DNA of 64,000 nucleotides, taken from positions 744,001-808,000 of the forward strand of contig VBAC01000001.1 of assembly GCA_005883305.1 (NCBI GenBank), read 5' to 3'. The notes under the pieces were generated by a model that saw only the letters and a list, made by a program, of their open reading frames with translations, ran no database searches and was not told where the DNA came from. Positions 25,190 to 37,293 of this stretch are shown piece by piece. Numbering within the stretch: position 1 is the first letter of the stretch; every line of letters starts with the position of its first letter. The translations under genes and the position numbers were made by a program. Source of the stretch: Alphaproteobacteria bacterium (GTDB lineage: Bacteria; Pseudomonadota; Alphaproteobacteria; Sphingomonadales; Sphingomonadaceae).

Positions 25190-27262
25190 ATGAGAAAGAC
25201 GCTGTCCGCGAGCCTCGCTTTGCTCGCCTTCGCCGCGGCCCCGGCCGCTCTCGCCCGCCCCATCACCGCGACCGACCTCGCCACGATGCGGCGCATCGGG
25301 GCGCCGGCCGTCTCGCCCGATGGGCGAACGCTCGTCTATCAGCTGCGTGAGACCGATCTCGCGGCGAATCGTGGACGCACCGACCTGTGGTTCCTGGACC
25401 TCAGCCGACCCGGGGCGCAACCGGCACGCCTGCTCAACTCCCCGGAATATAACGAAGGCTCGCCGAGCTTCTCGCCGGACAGCGAGTGGATTTACTTCAT
25501 CTCCAACCGTTCCGGTGACGACCAGGTCTGGCGCAAACAACGCAACGAGCCCCCGTCTCAGGTAACAAGCGTCGAAGGCGGCCTCTCCGGCTATTCGATC
25601 GCCCCGACCGGAGACCGGATCGCCATCTGGGCCGATCGGGACATGCGGTGCACCGACGCCAATTGCGCGGACATTCCGACCGTCCGTGTCGGCCAGGGCA
25701 GCGGCAGGGTCTATGACGAAACCTTCGTGCGCCACTGGGACACGTGGAGCGAGCCGGGCGTTCGCTCGCGCATCTTCACCTTTCCGCTGGTGGACGGCGT
25801 GGCTCAGGGGGCGGGGACTCCGCTCGCGCCGCGCCTTGTCGGCGACGCGCCGACCAAGCCTTTCGGCGGCGCCGAGGAAATCGCCTGGAGCCCGGACGGC
25901 CGCACCCTCTATTTCACCATGCGCGAGGCTGGCCGGCACGAGCCGAACTCGACCAATATGGACATCTTCGCCGTTCCGGCCGACGGCAGCGCGGCGCCGA
26001 CCAACCTCACCGCCGCGAATGAAGGGATGGACACCGGCCCGGTCGTATCTCCGGACGGGCGTTGGCTCGCCTATACGGCGATGGCCAGGGCAACCTACGA
26101 AGCCGACCGCCAGGTCGTCCAGTTGCGCGACCTGCGCAGCGGCGAAACCCGCGCGCTGACTCAGGCGTGGGACCGCTCGGTCGGCTCGATCGCCTGGGCG
26201 CCGGACGGCCGAAGCCTGCTCGTCACCGCCGGCGACACGCTCGACACGCCGGTGTTCCGGGTCGATGCCGGCAGCGGCCGCGTGACCCGCCTCACCCAGG
26301 CGGGCACGGCGGGCAACGTCGTGCCGCTGCCCGACGGCTCGATCCTCTACACGCTCAATTCGCTGACCGCTCCGGACGACTTGTGGCGTTTGTCCCGCCG
26401 CGGCGGTCCTGCGCGGCTCACGGCGGTCAATGCGGACAAGCTCGACGGGCTCGATCCCGTCAGCGTGCGCCGCTTCCATTTCGCCGGAGCGCATGGCGAC
26501 ACCGTCTGGGGCCAGATCGTCGAACCCGTCGGCGGGACGGAGCGCTTGCCGACGCTGCTGCTCATCCACGGCGGCCCGCAGGGCTCGTTCGGCAACGGCT
26601 GGTCCTATCGCTGGAATCCGTGGGTGTTCGCCGCTCCGGGCTATGGCGCGGTGACCGTCGATTTCCACGGCTCGACCGGCTACGGCCAGGCCTTCACCGA
26701 TGCGATCAACCGCGATTGGGGCGGGGCGCCGCTTCAGGATTTGCGCCTCGGCCTCGCCGCTGCCGGCCGCGAGGATCCCAGGCTCGACATATCCAACGCC
26801 TGCGCGCTCGGCGGCTCCTATGGCGGCTTCATGGTCGATTGGATCGCCGGCAACTGGAACGACGGCTTCAAATGCCTGGTCAGCCATTCCGGCGTCTTCG
26901 ACCAGCGCTCCATGGCCTATGAGACCGAAGAGCTCTGGTTCAACGAATGGGAGTTCGGCGGCCCCTATTACAGCCCCGCGGCGGCGGCGAATTACGAGCG
27001 CAGCAACCCGGTCAACTTCGTCCAGAACTGGCGCACGCCGATGCTGGTGATCCACGGCGAGCGCGATTTCCGAATCCCGTACAGCCAGTCGCTCGGGGTC
27101 TTCAACGCGCTCCAGCGGCTCAACATCCCTTCACGGCTGGTCGTCTTCCCCGACGAGAATCACTGGATCCTCAAGCCGCAAAACTCGATCCAGTGGTACC
27201 GCGAGGTCCATGGCTGGCTCAACCAGTGGCTGAGAGGGGGCCGGCAGGCGTCCACCCAGTAA
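25190..27262 (+). CDS. secreted S9 family prolyl oligopeptidase-like peptidase
   Basis: 690 residues. Signal peptide MRKTLSASLALLAFAAAPAALAR, a seven-bladed propeller region (about 30-410) with repeated SPDGR/SPDSEW/APDGRS blade motifs, and a C-terminal alpha/beta hydrolase with GGSYGGF (nucleophile Ser), RDFRIPYSQ (Asp) and ENHWIL (His). This matches dipeptidyl or acylaminoacyl peptidases of the S9C/S9 group. The start at MRKTL is chosen since it begins the signal peptide. It sits between popZ and valS, a place where it is not usually found in the Caulobacter order; co-transcription with valS is unlikely because a repeat intervenes. Confidence 0.92.
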   Translation: MRKTLSASLALLAFAAAPAALARPITATDLATMRRIGAPAVSPDGRTLVYQLRETDLAANRGRTDLWFLDLSRPGAQPARLLNSPEYNEGSPSFSPDSEWIYFISNRSGDDQVWRKQRNEPPSQVTSVEGGLSGYSIAPTGDRIAIWADRDMRCTDANCADIPTVRVGQGSGRVYDETFVRHWDTWSEPGVRSRIFTFPLVDGVAQGAGTPLAPRLVGDAPTKPFGGAEEIAWSPDGRTLYFTMREAGRHEPNSTNMDIFAVPADGSAAPTNLTAANEGMDTGPVVSPDGRWLAYTAMARATYEADRQVVQLRDLRSGETRALTQAWDRSVGSIAWAPDGRSLLVTAGDTLDTPVFRVDAGSGRVTRLTQAGTAGNVVPLPDGSILYTLNSLTAPDDLWRLSRRGGPARLTAVNADKLDGLDPVSVRRFHFAGAHGDTVWGQIVEPVGGTERLPTLLLIHGGPQGSFGNGWSYRWNPWVFAAPGYGAVTVDFHGSTGYGQAFTDAINRDWGGAPLQDLRLGLAAAGREDPRLDISNACALGGSYGGFMVDWIAGNWNDGFKCLVSHSGVFDQRSMAYETEELWFNEWEFGGPYYSPAAAANYERSNPVNFVQNWRTPMLVIHGERDFRIPYSQSLGVFNALQRLNIPSRLVVFPDENHWILKPQNSIQWYREVHGWLNQWLRGGRQASTQ

Positions 27263-27266
27263 CCTT

Positions 27267-27345
27267 CATTCCCGCGAAAGCGGGAATCCCGCTTCTTCTC
27301 CCTCGTTCCTGCCCAGGCTGGACTCCCGCTTTCGCGGGAGTGACG
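27267..27345. repeat. CATTCCCGCGAAAGCGGGAATC-type inverted repeat (copy 1)
   Basis: Left arm TCATTCCCGCGAAAGCGGGA and right arm ACTCCCGCTTTCGCGGGAGT; each arm is itself a hairpin, and the two arms can also pair. Found between the S9 peptidase and valS; a second copy is downstream of korA. Similar DNA is widespread in proteobacterial intergenic regions. Confidence 0.85.
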
Positions 27346-27374
27346 GGAAAGTGAAAGCCGGTTAAGCGCCCTCC

Positions 27375-30002
27375 ATGAGCGAGCTGCCCAAGACCTTCGA
27401 CCCCGCCGAGATCGAGGCGCGCTGGTATGCGCGCTGGGAAGGCGAGGGGCTGTTCCGCCCCGACCGGCCGGACGCCGAGCCGTGGACGATCGTCATGCCC
27501 CCGCCCAACGTAACGGGGTCCTTGCACATCGGCCACGCGCTGGACGTCACGCTTCAGGACATCCTGACCCGCCATGCCAGGCTCCAGGGTAAGGACGCCT
27601 TATGGGTCGCGGGGATGGACCATGCCGGCATCGCGACGCAGATGGTGGTCGAGCGGCAGCTGAACGAGAAGCAGCAGAAGCGCACCGACTTCACCCGCGA
27701 CGAGTTCGTCGCCAAGGTGTGGGAATGGAAGGCGGAGAGCGGCGGGGCGATCACCCGCCAGCTTCGCCGGCTCGGCGCGTCCTGCGACTGGGCGAACGAG
27801 CGCTTCACCATGGACGAAGGCTTCAGCCGCGCCGTCCTCAAGGTGTTCGTCGATCTCTACCGCCAGAACCTGCTCTACCGCGACAAGAGGCTGGTGAACT
27901 GGGATCCGGGCCTCAAGACCGCCATCTCCGACCTCGAGGTCGAGACCACCGACGTTCAGGGCAAGTTCTGGCACCTCAAATATCCGCTCGAGGACAGCTC
28001 GGGCTTCATCCACGTCGCCACCACCCGGCCCGAGACGATGCTCGCCGACATGGCGGTCGCGGTGCATCCGGAGGACGCGCGCTACGCCGCTTTGCTCGGC
28101 AAGCAGATTCGCCACCCCATCACCGGACGGCTGATTCCGATCATCGCCGACGAGCATGCCGATCCGGAGCTCGGCTCCGGCGCGGTCAAGATCACGCCGG
28201 GGCACGACTTCAACGATTTCGAGGTCGGCAAGCGCGCCGGGTTCAGGCCGGCCGAGATGCTCAACATGCTCGATGGCGACGCCAAGGTGATCCAGGCCGC
28301 CGACGGCCTGATTCCGGCCGAGCTGCTCGGCCTCGACCGTTTCGAGGCGCGGGGACGCGTCGTCGGGATGCTGGAGGCGGAGGGCCTGCTCGAAAAGGTC
28401 GAGGACCGGATGATCGCCACGCCCTATGGCGACCGCTCAGGCGTGGTGATCGAGCCCTGGCTGACCGATCAATGGTATGTCGACGCGGCGACGCTGGCGA
28501 AGAAGCCGATCGAGGCGGTGCGCTCGGGCGAGATCCGCGTCGTGCCCGAGACCTGGAAGAAGACCTGGTTCAACTGGCTCGAGAACATCCAGCCCTGGTG
28601 CGTCTCGCGCCAGCTCTGGTGGGGGCACCGGATACCGGCCTGGTACGACGACGCCGGCAACGTCTATGTGGCCGAGACCGAAGCGGATGCGCAGGCCGAG
28701 GCGGGGGAGGGCGCCGCCCTTCGCCGCGACCCCGACGTGCTCGATACCTGGTTCTCCTCGGCGCTCTGGCCGTTCGCAACCCTCGGCTGGCCGGAGGAAA
28801 CCGAGACCCTCCGCCGCCACTATCCCAACGACGTCCTTATCTCCGGCTTCGACATCATCTTCTTCTGGGACGCCCGGATGGCGATGCAGGGCTATCAGTT
28901 CATGGGCGAGCGCCCGTGGAAGACGCTCTACCTCCACGGTCTGGTCCGCGATTCCAAGGGCCAGAAGATGTCCAAGTCGAAGGGCAACACGGTCGATCCG
29001 CTGCTGCTCGTCGACCGATTCGGCGCCGATGCCTTGCGCTTCACGCTGGCGGCGATGGAGAGCCAGGGGCGCGATATCAAGCTCGATGAGAAGCGGGTCG
29101 AGGGCTACCGCAACTTCGCCACCAAGCTGTGGAACGCGGCCCGCTTCTGCCAGGCCTACGGCATCGGCGCCTCCACGGCGATCGAGCCGCCCGCGGCCAC
29201 CCTCCCGGTCAACCACTGGATCGTCGGCGAGACGGTGAAGACAGTCCAGGCGCTCGACCTCGCGCTGGCGGAGCTTCGCTACGACGAGAGCGCCAACACC
29301 ATCTACCACTTCGTCTGGGCGACCTTCTGCGACTGGTATCTGGAGCTGATCAAAGGCCAGATCGACGAGGAGACCAAGGACGTCGCCGGCTGGGTGCTCG
29401 ACCAGATCCTGGTCATGCTCCACCCATTCATGCCCTTCGTCACCGAGGAGCTTTGGAACGCGATGGGCGAGCGGCCCTATCCGCTGATCCTCGCCAAATG
29501 GCCGATGCCTGACGCACGCGCGCTCGATCCGGACGCAGGACCAGAGGTCAATTGGCTAATTGCGCTGGTTAGTCAGATTCGAGCCGCCAGGGCTGAGCTT
29601 AACGTTCCGCCCGGAGCCCAACTTCCGCTCTACGTTCGCGACTCCAGCGAATTGACGCGCCAGCGTCTCTTGAAGAATAATATCGGTCTCAAACGCCTGG
29701 CTCGAGCTAATTGGGCGCAGGGACAAGATGCGCCTTTCGGCGCTGCTGCGCAGTTGGTAGTCGACGAAGCCACTTTCATCCTGCCGCTGGAAGGCGCAAT
29801 CGACATTGCCGCTGAGCAAGCGCGTCTCGCCAAGGCCGCCGAAGCCGCCGAGAAGGAGCGCGATTCGCTCGCCGCCCGCCTTAACAATCCCTCGTTCGTC
29901 GAGCGCGCCAAGCCGGAGGCCGTGGAGAAGGCCCGCGCCGATCACGCCGAGAAGGCGTCGGACGCGGAAAAATATCGGGCTGCTCTGGCAAGGCTTGGCT
30001 GA
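27375..30002 (+). CDS. valS: valyl-tRNA synthetase
   Basis: Class I synthetase charging tRNA-Val, 875 residues. HIGH motif in [14 protein letters not shown] near 42-52, editing (CP1) domain with [17 protein letters not shown] near 215, KMSKSKGN near 535, anticodon domain with [14 protein letters not shown], and a C-terminal coiled coil ([22 protein letters not shown]). Odd: between roughly residues 725 and 817 codon choice shifts to AT-ending codons (CTA, ATT, AGT, CGA, AAT, GTA) unlike the flanks. The stop TGA overlaps the ATG of the MATE gene by one base (TGATG). Confidence 0.97.
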   Translation: MSELPKTFDPAEIEARWYARWEGEGLFRPDRPDAEPWTIVMPPPNVTGSLHIGHALDVTLQDILTRHARLQGKDALWVAGMDHAGIATQMVVERQLNEKQQKRTDFTRDEFVAKVWEWKAESGGAITRQLRRLGASCDWANERFTMDEGFSRAVLKVFVDLYRQNLLYRDKRLVNWDPGLKTAISDLEVETTDVQGKFWHLKYPLEDSSGFIHVATTRPETMLADMAVAVHPEDARYAALLGKQIRHPITGRLIPIIADEHADPELGSGAVKITPGHDFNDFEVGKRAGFRPAEMLNMLDGDAKVIQAADGLIPAELLGLDRFEARGRVVGMLEAEGLLEKVEDRMIATPYGDRSGVVIEPWLTDQWYVDAATLAKKPIEAVRSGEIRVVPETWKKTWFNWLENIQPWCVSRQLWWGHRIPAWYDDAGNVYVAETEADAQAEAGEGAALRRDPDVLDTWFSSALWPFATLGWPEETETLRRHYPNDVLISGFDIIFFWDARMAMQGYQFMGERPWKTLYLHGLVRDSKGQKMSKSKGNTVDPLLLVDRFGADALRFTLAAMESQGRDIKLDEKRVEGYRNFATKLWNAARFCQAYGIGASTAIEPPAATLPVNHWIVGETVKTVQALDLALAELRYDESANTIYHFVWATFCDWYLELIKGQIDEETKDVAGWVLDQILVMLHPFMPFVTEELWNAMGERPYPLILAKWPMPDARALDPDAGPEVNWLIALVSQIRAARAELNVPPGAQLPLYVRDSSELTRQRLLKNNIGLKRLARANWAQGQDAPFGAAAQLVVDEATFILPLEGAIDIAAEQARLAKAAEAAEKERDSLAARLNNPSFVERAKPEAVEKARADHAEKASDAEKYRAALARLG

Positions 30003-31450
30003 TGGCTTCGCGGCCCGCCCAGCGCGACCTCACAACCGGCCCGATCGGCGCCACTCTGCTGGCCTTCGCCGTCCCGACCCTGATCTCCTCGATCATCCAG
30101 TCGCTCAATGGCTCGGTCAACACGATCTGGATCGGCCGTTTCCTCGGCGAGGAGGCGCTCGCGGCAACGTCCAACGCCAATATGGTGATGTTCCTGCTGA
30201 TGGCCTTCGTCTTCGGCTTCGGCATGGCGGCGACGGTGATGATCGGCCAGGCGATGGGCCGCCGCGACGTGGACCAGGCGCGGCGCGTGATCGGCACCGC
30301 GATCGGCGGCTTCATGCCCCTCGCTTTGGCGGTCGCCATCGTCGGATGGGCCGGCGCGCCGGCCTTGCTCCGGCTGCTCGCGACGCCCGCGGAGTCGCTG
30401 CCGCTGGCGCTCGCCTATCTTCGGGTCATCTTCCTCGCCATGCCCGCCATCCTGATCGTCATCGTCCTGATGATGGGCCTTCGCGGTGCGGGGGACGCGC
30501 TGACGCCCTTGTGGTTCATGATCGTCGCGGTGGCGCTCGATTGCGGTCTGAACCCGGTCTTCATCCTCGGCCTCGGGCCGATCCCGGCAATGGGAATCGC
30601 CGGCTCGGCCTTCGCGACGGTGGTCGCCAATTATGTGGCTCTCTTCGGCCTCTTCATCTACATCTACTGGAGGGATCTGCCGCTCAGGCTGCGCGGGGCG
30701 GAGCTTGGCTATCTCAAGCCCGATCCGGCCATCCTGAAGGCGATCGTCGTCAAGGGCCTGCCGATGGGCCTGCAGATGATCGTCGTCTCTTCTTCCGCGC
30801 TGGCGACGATGGGGCTGGTCAACAGGGAGGGCGTCGAGACGACCGCGGCGTTCGGAGTCGCGCTTCAGCTGTGGACCTATGTGCAGATGCCGGCGATGGC
30901 GCTGGGCGCCGCGGCGAGCGCGATGGCCGCTCAGAATATCGGCGCGGGCAAGTGGGACCGCGTGGGCGCGATCACGCGATCCGGAATCGTCTACAACCTG
31001 CTGATCACCGGCGTGCTGGTCGCGGTGCTGGCGGTGGCCGACCGTCCACTGCTCGCCTTGTTCCTCGGCGGAGAGAGCCCGGCGATGCCGATCGCGCGCC
31101 ATATCCAGCTGCTGGCGACCTGGCCGTTCCTGCTCTTCGGAGTGACGATGATCATCTTCGGCACCGTGCGCGCCAACGGCGCGGTGATCGGGCCGCTCGT
31201 CATCCTCGCCATCGGCCTTTACCCGGTGCGGCTCGGCTTCGCGCTCGGCGCCTATCCCTGGCTCGGCGCGGACGCGCTCTGGCTAAGCTTCCCCGTCGCC
31301 TCGTTCGCCAACATGGCGATGGCGATCGGCTTCTACCTCCACGGCGGCTGGCGCAAGGCGCGGCTCATGCCGCCTCCGCCGCCCGAGGAGCTGGTCGAGG
31401 AAGCGGAAGGGCTCGCCGAGCCGGGCGGCCGGATCAACCCGGCCGGCTGA
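30002..31450 (+). CDS. MATE family efflux transporter
   Basis: 482-residue inner-membrane antiporter with 12 hydrophobic segments in two similar halves: LTTGPIGATLLAFAVPTLISS and LKAIVVKGLPMGLQMIVVSS each start a half, as is typical for MATE (NorM/DinF) drug/H+ or Na+ exporters. GRFLGEEALAATS and IGAGKWDRVGAI-type loops support the family. The C-terminal tail is acidic and cytoplasmic. Its ATG overlaps the valS stop, so it is translationally coupled to valS. Substrate unknown. Confidence 0.93.
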   Translation: MASRPAQRDLTTGPIGATLLAFAVPTLISSIIQSLNGSVNTIWIGRFLGEEALAATSNANMVMFLLMAFVFGFGMAATVMIGQAMGRRDVDQARRVIGTAIGGFMPLALAVAIVGWAGAPALLRLLATPAESLPLALAYLRVIFLAMPAILIVIVLMMGLRGAGDALTPLWFMIVAVALDCGLNPVFILGLGPIPAMGIAGSAFATVVANYVALFGLFIYIYWRDLPLRLRGAELGYLKPDPAILKAIVVKGLPMGLQMIVVSSSALATMGLVNREGVETTAAFGVALQLWTYVQMPAMALGAAASAMAAQNIGAGKWDRVGAITRSGIVYNLLITGVLVAVLAVADRPLLALFLGGESPAMPIARHIQLLATWPFLLFGVTMIIFGTVRANGAVIGPLVILAIGLYPVRLGFALGAYPWLGADALWLSFPVASFANMAMAIGFYLHGGWRKARLMPPPPPEELVEEAEGLAEPGGRINPAG

Positions 31451-31457
31451 GCCTTCC

Positions 31458-33059
<1,602 letters not shown>

Positions 33060-33060
<1 letters not shown>

Positions 33061-34517
33061 TGCTCGAAGCGCTTCGCGCCGAGATCGAGGCGCTCGCCGC
33101 CGAAGCCGCGCCGCTGGAGCCGGACGCCGGCGAGCGGGGCGCGATGCTGCGGCAGGGCTTCGATCACGCGGAAGCTTTCTGGGAAGGCCTCGCGAACGGC
33201 CCGTCGAACGTGGCGCGCGAGCAAGTGTTCGACGAGCGGCTCGAGCCCGAATTCACCGAAGGCGGCCGCGGCGCGGAAGACGTGCTCGCCTACCTCGCCC
33301 GCTGCGTGGACGCGCCCGGCTTCACCACCGCCTCGCCCCGTTTCATGGGCTATATTCCGGGCGGCGGGCTGTTCCATTCGGCGCTCGGCGATTTCCTCGC
33401 CGCCGCCTCGAACAAATATGCGGGATTCGCCTCGGCCGCTCCCGGCGCGGTGCGGCTCGAAAACGCCACCTCGGCGTGGCTGGCCGGGGTGATCGGCTTT
33501 CCCGAAGACGCGGCGGGAACGCTGACGACGGGCGGAAGCATGGCCAATCTGACGGCGATCGTCGCCGCCCGCGAGGCGCGCGATGCCGAGGGAGGAGGCG
33601 CGGTCTATCTGACCAAATTCGCCCATTATTGCATCGATAAGGCGCTCCACATCGCGGGCCGGCGAAGGGCGCCGCGCCGGCTGGTCGAGACCGACGAACG
33701 GAATCGCATGCGGGCCGACGCGCTTGCCGCGGCGATCGAGCGCGACGTGGCCGCGGGCGTCCGGCCCTGGCTCGTGGTGGCCTCGGCGGGAACGGTCGAT
33801 ACGGGCGCGGTCGATCCGCTCGATCGAATCGCCGACATTTGCGCCCGGCACGGCATCTGGATGCACGTCGACGGCGCTTATGGCGGCCTGTTCATGCTGT
33901 GCGACGAGGGGCGGGCGGTGCTCGGCGGGATCGAGCGGGCCGACACCGTGGCGCTCGATCCGCACAAGACCCTGTTCCTTCCCTACGGCACCGGCGCGGT
34001 GGTCGCCCGCGATTCGCGTCATCTGCTCGACGCTTTCAGCGCCAGCGCGGATTACATCCGCCCGCTCGGCGAGAGCGAGGTCGGCCCATCGCCGGCGGAC
34101 CTCTCGCCGGAGCTGACTCGCCATTTCCGAGCCCTCAGGCTCTGGCTCCCGCTCCAGATCGCCGGCGTCGCCGCGTTTCGCGCCGCCCAGTCGGAGAAGA
34201 TCAAGCTCGCCCGCTATTTCCATGCACAGCTGTGTGCATTGGAAGGCTGGGAGGTGGGCGCTCCGCCCGATCTCTCGGTCGTCGCCTTCCGCTACCGCCC
34301 GGCGAAGGGCGACGCGAACGCGTTCAACGACCGCCTGCTGCGCAGCCTGCAGGAGGAGGGACGGGTGTTCCTCAGCGGCACGAAGATCGACGGCGAGGCG
34401 TGGCTGCGCTGCGCGATCTTGTCGTTCCGCACCCATCTGGCGCATATCGACGAGACGATCGAAATCCTGTGCCGCCTCGCCGCCGCGCTCCAGTCCGATC
34501 AGGGGAAATGCCAGTGA
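33060..34517 (+). CDS. PLP-dependent group II decarboxylase family protein
   Basis: 485 residues, fold type I. PLP-binding lysine in LDPHKTLFLPYGTG (about Lys303), GGSMANLTAIVAAR cofactor loop near 160, HVDGAYGGLFMLCDEGR (cofactor Asp) near 278 and FMGYIPGGGLFHSALGDFLA near 100. This is the aromatic-L-amino-acid/glutamate decarboxylase family; some members are aldehyde synthases or aminotransferase-like. The substrate cannot be read. Start ATG overlaps the hemB stop; end overlaps the next gene by 10 bases, so it is one unit with a spermidine-synthase-like gene. Confidence 0.9.
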
Positions 34518-36757
34518 CGAGTGACGCCGCCGCAGCGAGCCAGGTTCACGAGCGTTTCGCGCGGCCCTTGTTCCTGCTCACGATCATCACCGGCTCGTTC
34601 CTGCTGTTCCTGACCCAGCCGATGGTCGCCCGAATGGCGCTGCCGCGCGTCGGCGGCTCGCCGTCGATCTGGAACAGCGCGATGCTGGTCTACCAGCTGC
34701 TGCTGTTGGCGGGCTATGCCTATGCCCACTGGATCGCCCGCCTGAAGCCGCGGCGGCAGGTCGGGATCCACCTCGTCCTGCTCGGCGTGGCCGCCATCTG
34801 GCTGCCGATCCACCTCATCGCCTTCTCGCCCGCGGCCGACGCCGAGCCGGCCTTGTGGGTGCCCTGGTTCCTGATCGCCTCGATCGGGCCGCTCTTCTTC
34901 ATCGTTTCGAGCCAAGCGCCGCTGATGCAGCGCTGGTACGCGCTGGAGACCGCGCGCGGCGAGCCCTACACGCTCTATGCGGCGTCGAACCTCGGCAGCT
35001 TCGCGGGCCTCCTTTCCTACCCGCTGATCGTCGAGCCGACGATGAGCCTGGCAGCGCAGAGCTGGCTGTGGACGGCGCTCTACGCCGCCCTCGTATTGCT
35101 CGTCGCGGCCTGCGCCTTGACCGTCCCCGCTCAAGCAGTCGAGGCGGTGCCCGAAGAGTCCACCCCGGCCCCCACGCGCCGCCAGATGCTTCACTGGGTA
35201 GCGCTCGCCGCGGTGCCATCGGGTCTCATGCTCTCGACGACGACCCACCTGACCACAGACATCGTCGCCATCCCGCTGCTTTGGGTGCTTCCGCTCGGCC
35301 TCTATTTGCTGAGCTTCGTCATCGCCTTCGCCCACCGGCGCGGAGTCGCGAACTTCATGACCATGCTCGCCCCGCTGGTGATCCTGATCGCCGGCGGATT
35401 GGCCTTCAGCGACGGCACGCGAAGCCCGTTCTTCTCGGCAACGCTCGGGCTCGGCCTTCTCTTCTTCATCGCCGTGGCGCTTCATTCGGAGCTGTTTCGC
35501 CTGCGCCCCGCCGTCGGTCACCTGACCCGCTTCTACCTGGCCATGTCGCTCGGCGGCATGCTCGGCGGCCTCTTTTGCGCGATCGTCGCGCCGCTTCTGT
35601 TCGACTGGGCCTACGAACATCCCATCCTGATCGTCGCCGCCGCGCTGCTCGTACCGCAATTCCCGCTTTTGCCCTGGCCGCGGCAATATGGCTTCATGCT
35701 CTGTCTCACCATCCCGTCGGTCGCTTTCCTCCTCTCCTTCCTGACCGACGCCGGTTTCCTCCAGCGGGCCGGCATTGCCACCATGGTCGGCAACGTTGCC
35801 GTGTCGCTGCTCGCTTTGGCCTGCCTCGGCCGGCGCTGGCCGTTCGCCGCCAGCCTCGCCGCACTGATGCTGAGCTATGGTGGCTGGACCACGATCGTCC
35901 ACTCGGTCGATGGGATGCGCACGCGCTCCTATTTCGGCATCTACGAGGTCTCCGAGCGGCTCGACGAGAACCGCCAGGCCACGGCCAGGATACTGACCCA
36001 CGGCACGACATTGCACGGAATCCAGAGCCTGGTGCCGGGGCAGGAGACGGTTCCGACGTCTTATTATGCCCGCCGCTCGGGCGTCGGGCTGGCGCTGAGC
36101 AATGCCGATGCCCTGTTCGGCACGCACCCGCGGATCGGAGTCGTCGGCCTCGGCAGCGGAACGCTGTCCTGCTACGCCCGGCCGAACCAGGCGTGGACCT
36201 TCTTCGAGATCGACCCTGCGATGGTCCAGGTCGCGCGCAACCGATTCTCCTTCCTGTCGCGTTGCGCGCCGCAGGTGCGGATCGTGCTCGGCGATGCCCG
36301 GATCAGCCTTTCACGCCAGGCGCCGGGCGCGCTCGACATCCTTGCCGTTGACGCTTTTTCTTCCGACGCGGTCCCGATGCATCTCCTGACGCGCGAGGCG
36401 CTGGCGGTCTACGGCCGTGCCCTCTCGAGCGACGGGATCGTCCTGTTCCACATTTCGAACCGCTATCTCGATCTCAAGCCGGTGATCGCCGATCTCGCCG
36501 CGCACGAAGGGTGGCGCGCTGCCCTGCTCCAATATGTGCCGGAGGGAAACGAGGAGGCGATGAACGCCACCATTTCGGTTTGGATCGCCCTTTCGCGCAA
36601 TCCGGCGACGATCGACCGCCTGATCGCGCTCTCGGGCGACGACGGGCTCTATTGGGAGCCGATCGAGCCGACGCCCGGCTTCGCGGGCTGGAGCGACGAT
36701 CACGCCTCGATCCTGCCGATCATCAACTTCCGCTCGATGATGCCCTGGCGCCGATGA
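34508..36757 (+). CDS. fused membrane protein / spermidine-synthase-like protein
   Basis: 749 residues. Residues about 18-490 contain some 12-14 hydrophobic helices (LLTIITGSFLLFLTQPMVARM, LYAASNLGSFAGLLSYPL); from about 530 there is a class I SAM-binding domain like spermidine synthase: GVVGLGSGTLSCYA, FFEIDPAMVQVARN, LGDARISL and DAFSSDAVPMHLLT. The catalytic Asp-Pro motif of true SpeE (D-x-x-D-P) is replaced by DAFSSDAVP, so making spermidine is doubtful. NCBI-type naming is 'fused MFS/spermidine synthase'. The ATG chosen, overlapping the decarboxylase gene by 10 bases, precedes the first helix; the long upstream frame is a shadow. Confidence 0.88.
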   Translation: MPVTSDAAAASQVHERFARPLFLLTIITGSFLLFLTQPMVARMALPRVGGSPSIWNSAMLVYQLLLLAGYAYAHWIARLKPRRQVGIHLVLLGVAAIWLPIHLIAFSPAADAEPALWVPWFLIASIGPLFFIVSSQAPLMQRWYALETARGEPYTLYAASNLGSFAGLLSYPLIVEPTMSLAAQSWLWTALYAALVLLVAACALTVPAQAVEAVPEESTPAPTRRQMLHWVALAAVPSGLMLSTTTHLTTDIVAIPLLWVLPLGLYLLSFVIAFAHRRGVANFMTMLAPLVILIAGGLAFSDGTRSPFFSATLGLGLLFFIAVALHSELFRLRPAVGHLTRFYLAMSLGGMLGGLFCAIVAPLLFDWAYEHPILIVAAALLVPQFPLLPWPRQYGFMLCLTIPSVAFLLSFLTDAGFLQRAGIATMVGNVAVSLLALACLGRRWPFAASLAALMLSYGGWTTIVHSVDGMRTRSYFGIYEVSERLDENRQATARILTHGTTLHGIQSLVPGQETVPTSYYARRSGVGLALSNADALFGTHPRIGVVGLGSGTLSCYARPNQAWTFFEIDPAMVQVARNRFSFLSRCAPQVRIVLGDARISLSRQAPGALDILAVDAFSSDAVPMHLLTREALAVYGRALSSDGIVLFHISNRYLDLKPVIADLAAHEGWRAALLQYVPEGNEEAMNATISVWIALSRNPATIDRLIALSGDDGLYWEPIEPTPGFAGWSDDHASILPIINFRSMMPWRR

Positions 36758-37293
36758 TCGAAACCGAAAGGCTGATCCTGCGCGACTGGACCGAAGCCGA
36801 CATCGAGCCCTTCCTGCGCCACACCAACACGCCGGCGGTGATGCGCTGGCTCGGCGGAGTCACGCCGGAGCCGGAGGCCAGCGAGCGGATCACGAAGCGG
36901 ATCATCCCGTGGCAGGAGCAGCGGGGCTTCACCTTCTGGCTGGTCGAGCGCAAGGCCGATCGCGAGGTGCTCGGCTTTTGCGGGATCAAGATCGCCGACA
37001 CGGCCGGAAGCCCGGTCGAGGGGATGCATGAGATCGGCTGGCGGCTGCGCGAGGATTGCTGGGGGCGGGGCTACGCCAAAGAGGCGGCGATCGCCTCGCT
37101 CGATTTCGCCTTCGGAACGCTGGGCGCGGACCGCGTGATCGCGCTCACCTTCATCCAGAACGAGGCCAGCTGGGGCCTGATGGAGCGGCTCGGCATGACC
37201 CGGCGGCCCGAGCTCGATTATGACGACGAGCGGTTTCCGGCGCTCAACCCAACGATCGTCTACGACATCCGCCCGGGACAGCTGAAACGATGA
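36754..37293 (+). CDS. GNAT family N-acetyltransferase (RimJ/RimL type)
   Basis: 179 residues, starting MIETERLILRDWTEADIEPF, the standard start of the RimJ/RimL-like group. The acetyl-CoA loop appears as LREDCWGRGYAKEAAIASLDFAF near 95-115, followed by VIALTFIQNEASWGLMERLGM, the strand and helix that bind the cofactor pantetheine. The acceptor amine (protein N-terminus, polyamine or small molecule) is not visible. Overlaps the upstream and downstream genes by four bases each (ATGA), so it is fully embedded in the hemB-started series. Confidence 0.92.
   Translation: MIETERLILRDWTEADIEPFLRHTNTPAVMRWLGGVTPEPEASERITKRIIPWQEQRGFTFWLVERKADREVLGFCGIKIADTAGSPVEGMHEIGWRLREDCWGRGYAKEAAIASLDFAFGTLGADRVIALTFIQNEASWGLMERLGMTRRPELDYDDERFPALNPTIVYDIRPGQLKR

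Noticed and set aside
33839-34507. Upstream extension of the spermidine-synthase-like gene
   Set aside because: The added 223 residues are Arg/Pro/Gly-rich frame-shadow of the PLP decarboxylase; the ATG at 34508 starts the real membrane protein.
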